Of a DNA stretch of 64,000 bases, positions 62,730 to 64,000 are shown in pieces. The DNA comes from an uncultured Muribaculum sp. (GTDB taxonomy: Bacteria > Bacteroidota > Bacteroidia > Bacteroidales > Muribaculaceae). Under the pieces are notes generated by a model. It saw only the letters and a list, made by a program, of their open reading frames with translations. It did not search any database and was not told the origin of the DNA. How positions within the stretch are numbered: position 1 is the stretch's first letter; each line of letters begins with the position of its first letter. Position numbers and translations under genes: made by a program. The DNA lies in the NCBI RefSeq assembly GCF_910583865.1, contig NZ_CAJTYX010000002.1, forward strand, positions 62,001-126,000. Direction: 5' to 3'.

Positions 62730-64000
62730 ATGAAAAGAGTCTATACGTTCGGCGATGGTAAGGCCGAAGGTAATGCCGAGATGCGAAATCTTCTCGGCGG
62801 CAAGGGCGCCAATCTTGCTGAGATGAATCTTCTGGGCATGCCTGTGCCTCCCGGATTCACCATCACCACCGAAGTATGCAACGAATACACTCTCCATGGA
62901 CGTGATGCTGTAGTGAAACTCATCCAGAAAGATGTTGAGGCCGCTATCGCCCATGTCGAGACACTGACAGGAAAGAAATTCAATGATCCGACCAATCCGC
63001 TACTTGTATCTGTGCGTTCGGGCGCACGTGCGTCAATGCCCGGTATGATGGATACCGTGCTCAACCTGGGCATGAACGATGCCACCGTGGCTTCGCTGGC
63101 TGAAAAGAGCGGCAATCCTCGTTTTGCATGGGACAGCTATCGCCGCTTCGTGCAGATGTATGGCGACGTGGTGCTTGGCATGAAGCCCAAGAGCAAGGCT
63201 GACATCGACCCGTTTGAGGAGATTATGGATAAGGTCAAGTCTGCAAAGGGTGTCAAGCTTGATACCGAACTTGATGTTGATGATCTGAAGAATCTCGTCA
63301 AGCTCTTCAAGGCGGCCGTTAAGGATTTCACCGGCAAGGATTTTCCCGACAGCGCATGGGAACAGCTCTGGGGCGGAATATGCGCCGTGTTCGACAGCTG
63401 GATGAATGAACGTGCTATCCTCTACCGCCGCATGAACCAGATCCCGGAAGAGTGGGGCACTGCTGTCAACGTTCAGGCCATGGTATATGGTAACATGGGC
63501 GACAACTCAGCCACCGGTGTGGCATTCAGCCGCGACGCCGCTACCGGCGAGAACATATTTAACGGTGAGTACCTCATCAACGCCCAGGGCGAGGATGTGG
63601 TGGCCGGTATCCGCACTCCTCAGCAGATTACTGTTGAAGGGAGTCGTCGTTGGGCCGCACTTCAGGGAATCACCGAGGACGTGCGTAAGGAGAAGTATCC
63701 TTCGCTTGAGGAATCTATGCCTACATGTGCTGCCGAGCTTATCGCTATCGCCAATCGTCTGGAGGACTACTATAAGGATATGCAGGATATGGAGTTCACC
63801 ATTCAGGACGGCAAACTCTGGATGCTCCAGACCCGTAACGGCAAGCGCACCGGCGCAGCCATGGTGAAGATCGCCATGGATCTGCTCCGTGCCGGCGAAA
63901 TCGACGAAAAGACTGTCCTGCTTCGAATGGAGCCGCAGAAGCTCGACGAGCTGCTTCATCCTGTATTCGACAAGTCCGCACTCAAACGTGCTACTGTCGT
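62730..64000 (+). CDS. ppdK: Pyruvate phosphate dikinase (3' end outside the window)
   Basis: The frame from ATG 62730 is open to the end of the window: about 423 of the usual ~900 residues. It starts [20 protein letters not shown] with the [11 protein letters not shown] nucleotide-binding loop, then [20 protein letters not shown] and [13 protein letters not shown] of the ATP-grasp domain, and [18 protein letters not shown] ahead of the phosphohistidine domain. The enzyme interconverts pyruvate, ATP and phosphate with phosphoenolpyruvate, AMP and pyrophosphate. Codon choice suggests strong expression. The phosphohistidine and pyruvate domains are outside the window. Confidence 0.95.
   Translation, partial: MKRVYTFGDGKAEGNAEMRNLLGGKGANLAEMNLLGMPVPPGFTITTEVCNEYTLHGRDAVVKLIQKDVEAAIAHVETLTGKKFNDPTNPLLVSVRSGARASMPGMMDTVLNLGMNDATVASLAEKSGNPRFAWDSYRRFVQMYGDVVLGMKPKSKADIDPFEEIMDKVKSAKGVKLDTELDVDDLKNLVKLFKAAVKDFTGKDFPDSAWEQLWGGICAVFDSWMNERAILYRRMNQIPEEWGTAVNVQAMVYGNMGDNSATGVAFSRDAATGENIFNGEYLINAQGEDVVAGIRTPQQITVEGSRRWAALQGITEDVRKEKYPSLEESMPTCAAELIAIANRLEDYYKDMQDMEFTIQDGKLWMLQTRNGKRTGAAMVKIAMDLLRAGEIDEKTVLLRMEPQKLDELLHPVFDKSALKRATV

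Noticed and set aside
1..64000. tRNA, rRNA, CRISPR array, insertion sequence or prophage
   Set aside because: Gaps between genes were read through and none showed a cloverleaf-like, repeat-spacer or transposase pattern; only short palindromes were found.

Overview
The window is a chromosomal segment of a Bacteroidales bacterium, most likely Muribaculaceae or a close relative; this placement rests on inference from gene families and signals, as no search was run. The pointers are Bacteroidetes-type -7 promoter boxes (TAnnTTTG) in front of many genes, little sign of Shine-Dalgarno sites, a purH-mreBCD-mrdA-rodA cluster, a DUF4954 protein, a DUF6377 regulator, a type-2 pyrF, fused LptF/LptG-like permease and a ribosomal protein S16 with a long Ala/Glu/Lys-rich tail. 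Most genes are near 50 percent GC by eye, with two AT-rich patches (about 4764-6600 and 40870-41700).

Layout. 1-2914: leuC (5' end cut off), leuD, leuB of leucine synthesis. 3108-3773: outer-membrane barrel protein. 3833-7714 (-): thioredoxin-fold lipoprotein followed by three family 2 glycosyltransferases. 7772-15202 (-): parE, coaD, S41 protease, hflX and a DUF4954 beta-helix protein, probably one operon. 15350-19898: CYTH protein, rlmD, nhaD, a small secreted protein, cdd. 20143-21861: menD behind a duplicated promoter module. 21900-29419 (-): purH and the rod-shape/elongasome genes mreB, mreC, mreD, mrdA, rodA. 29596-33518: secreted GH3 enzyme and secreted sialidase. 33630-37051: prfA, pyrF, pgk. 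37133-38343: a methyltransferase gene split by a frameshift.

38450-40871 holds the least conventional locus: a small radical SAM enzyme directly followed, with 2-nt gaps, by two membrane proteins that share an almost identical Cys-rich N-terminal domain but carry different outer domains (TonB-like and carboxypeptidase-regulatory-like). It is followed by an AT-rich, frameshifted gene of unknown function. 41846-48371: fabI, a solute-binding-like protein, a two-domain esterase, an alpha/beta hydrolase and a GH127-like enzyme. 48464-56763 (-): rsfS-ftsH, then an lptG-like permease, ribBA, an aminotransferase and a LolE-like permease in one run. 57013-59445 (-): AraC regulator and creD. 59694-62321: DUF6377 membrane regulator, a tiny membrane protein, rpsP. 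62730-64000: the N-terminal part of ppdK, running off the window.

Most of the window is housekeeping. The secreted GH3, sialidase, GH127-like enzyme and esterases fit a gut glycan or mucin feeder, although no SusC/SusD pair is present. No tRNA, rRNA, CRISPR array, insertion sequence or prophage was seen.
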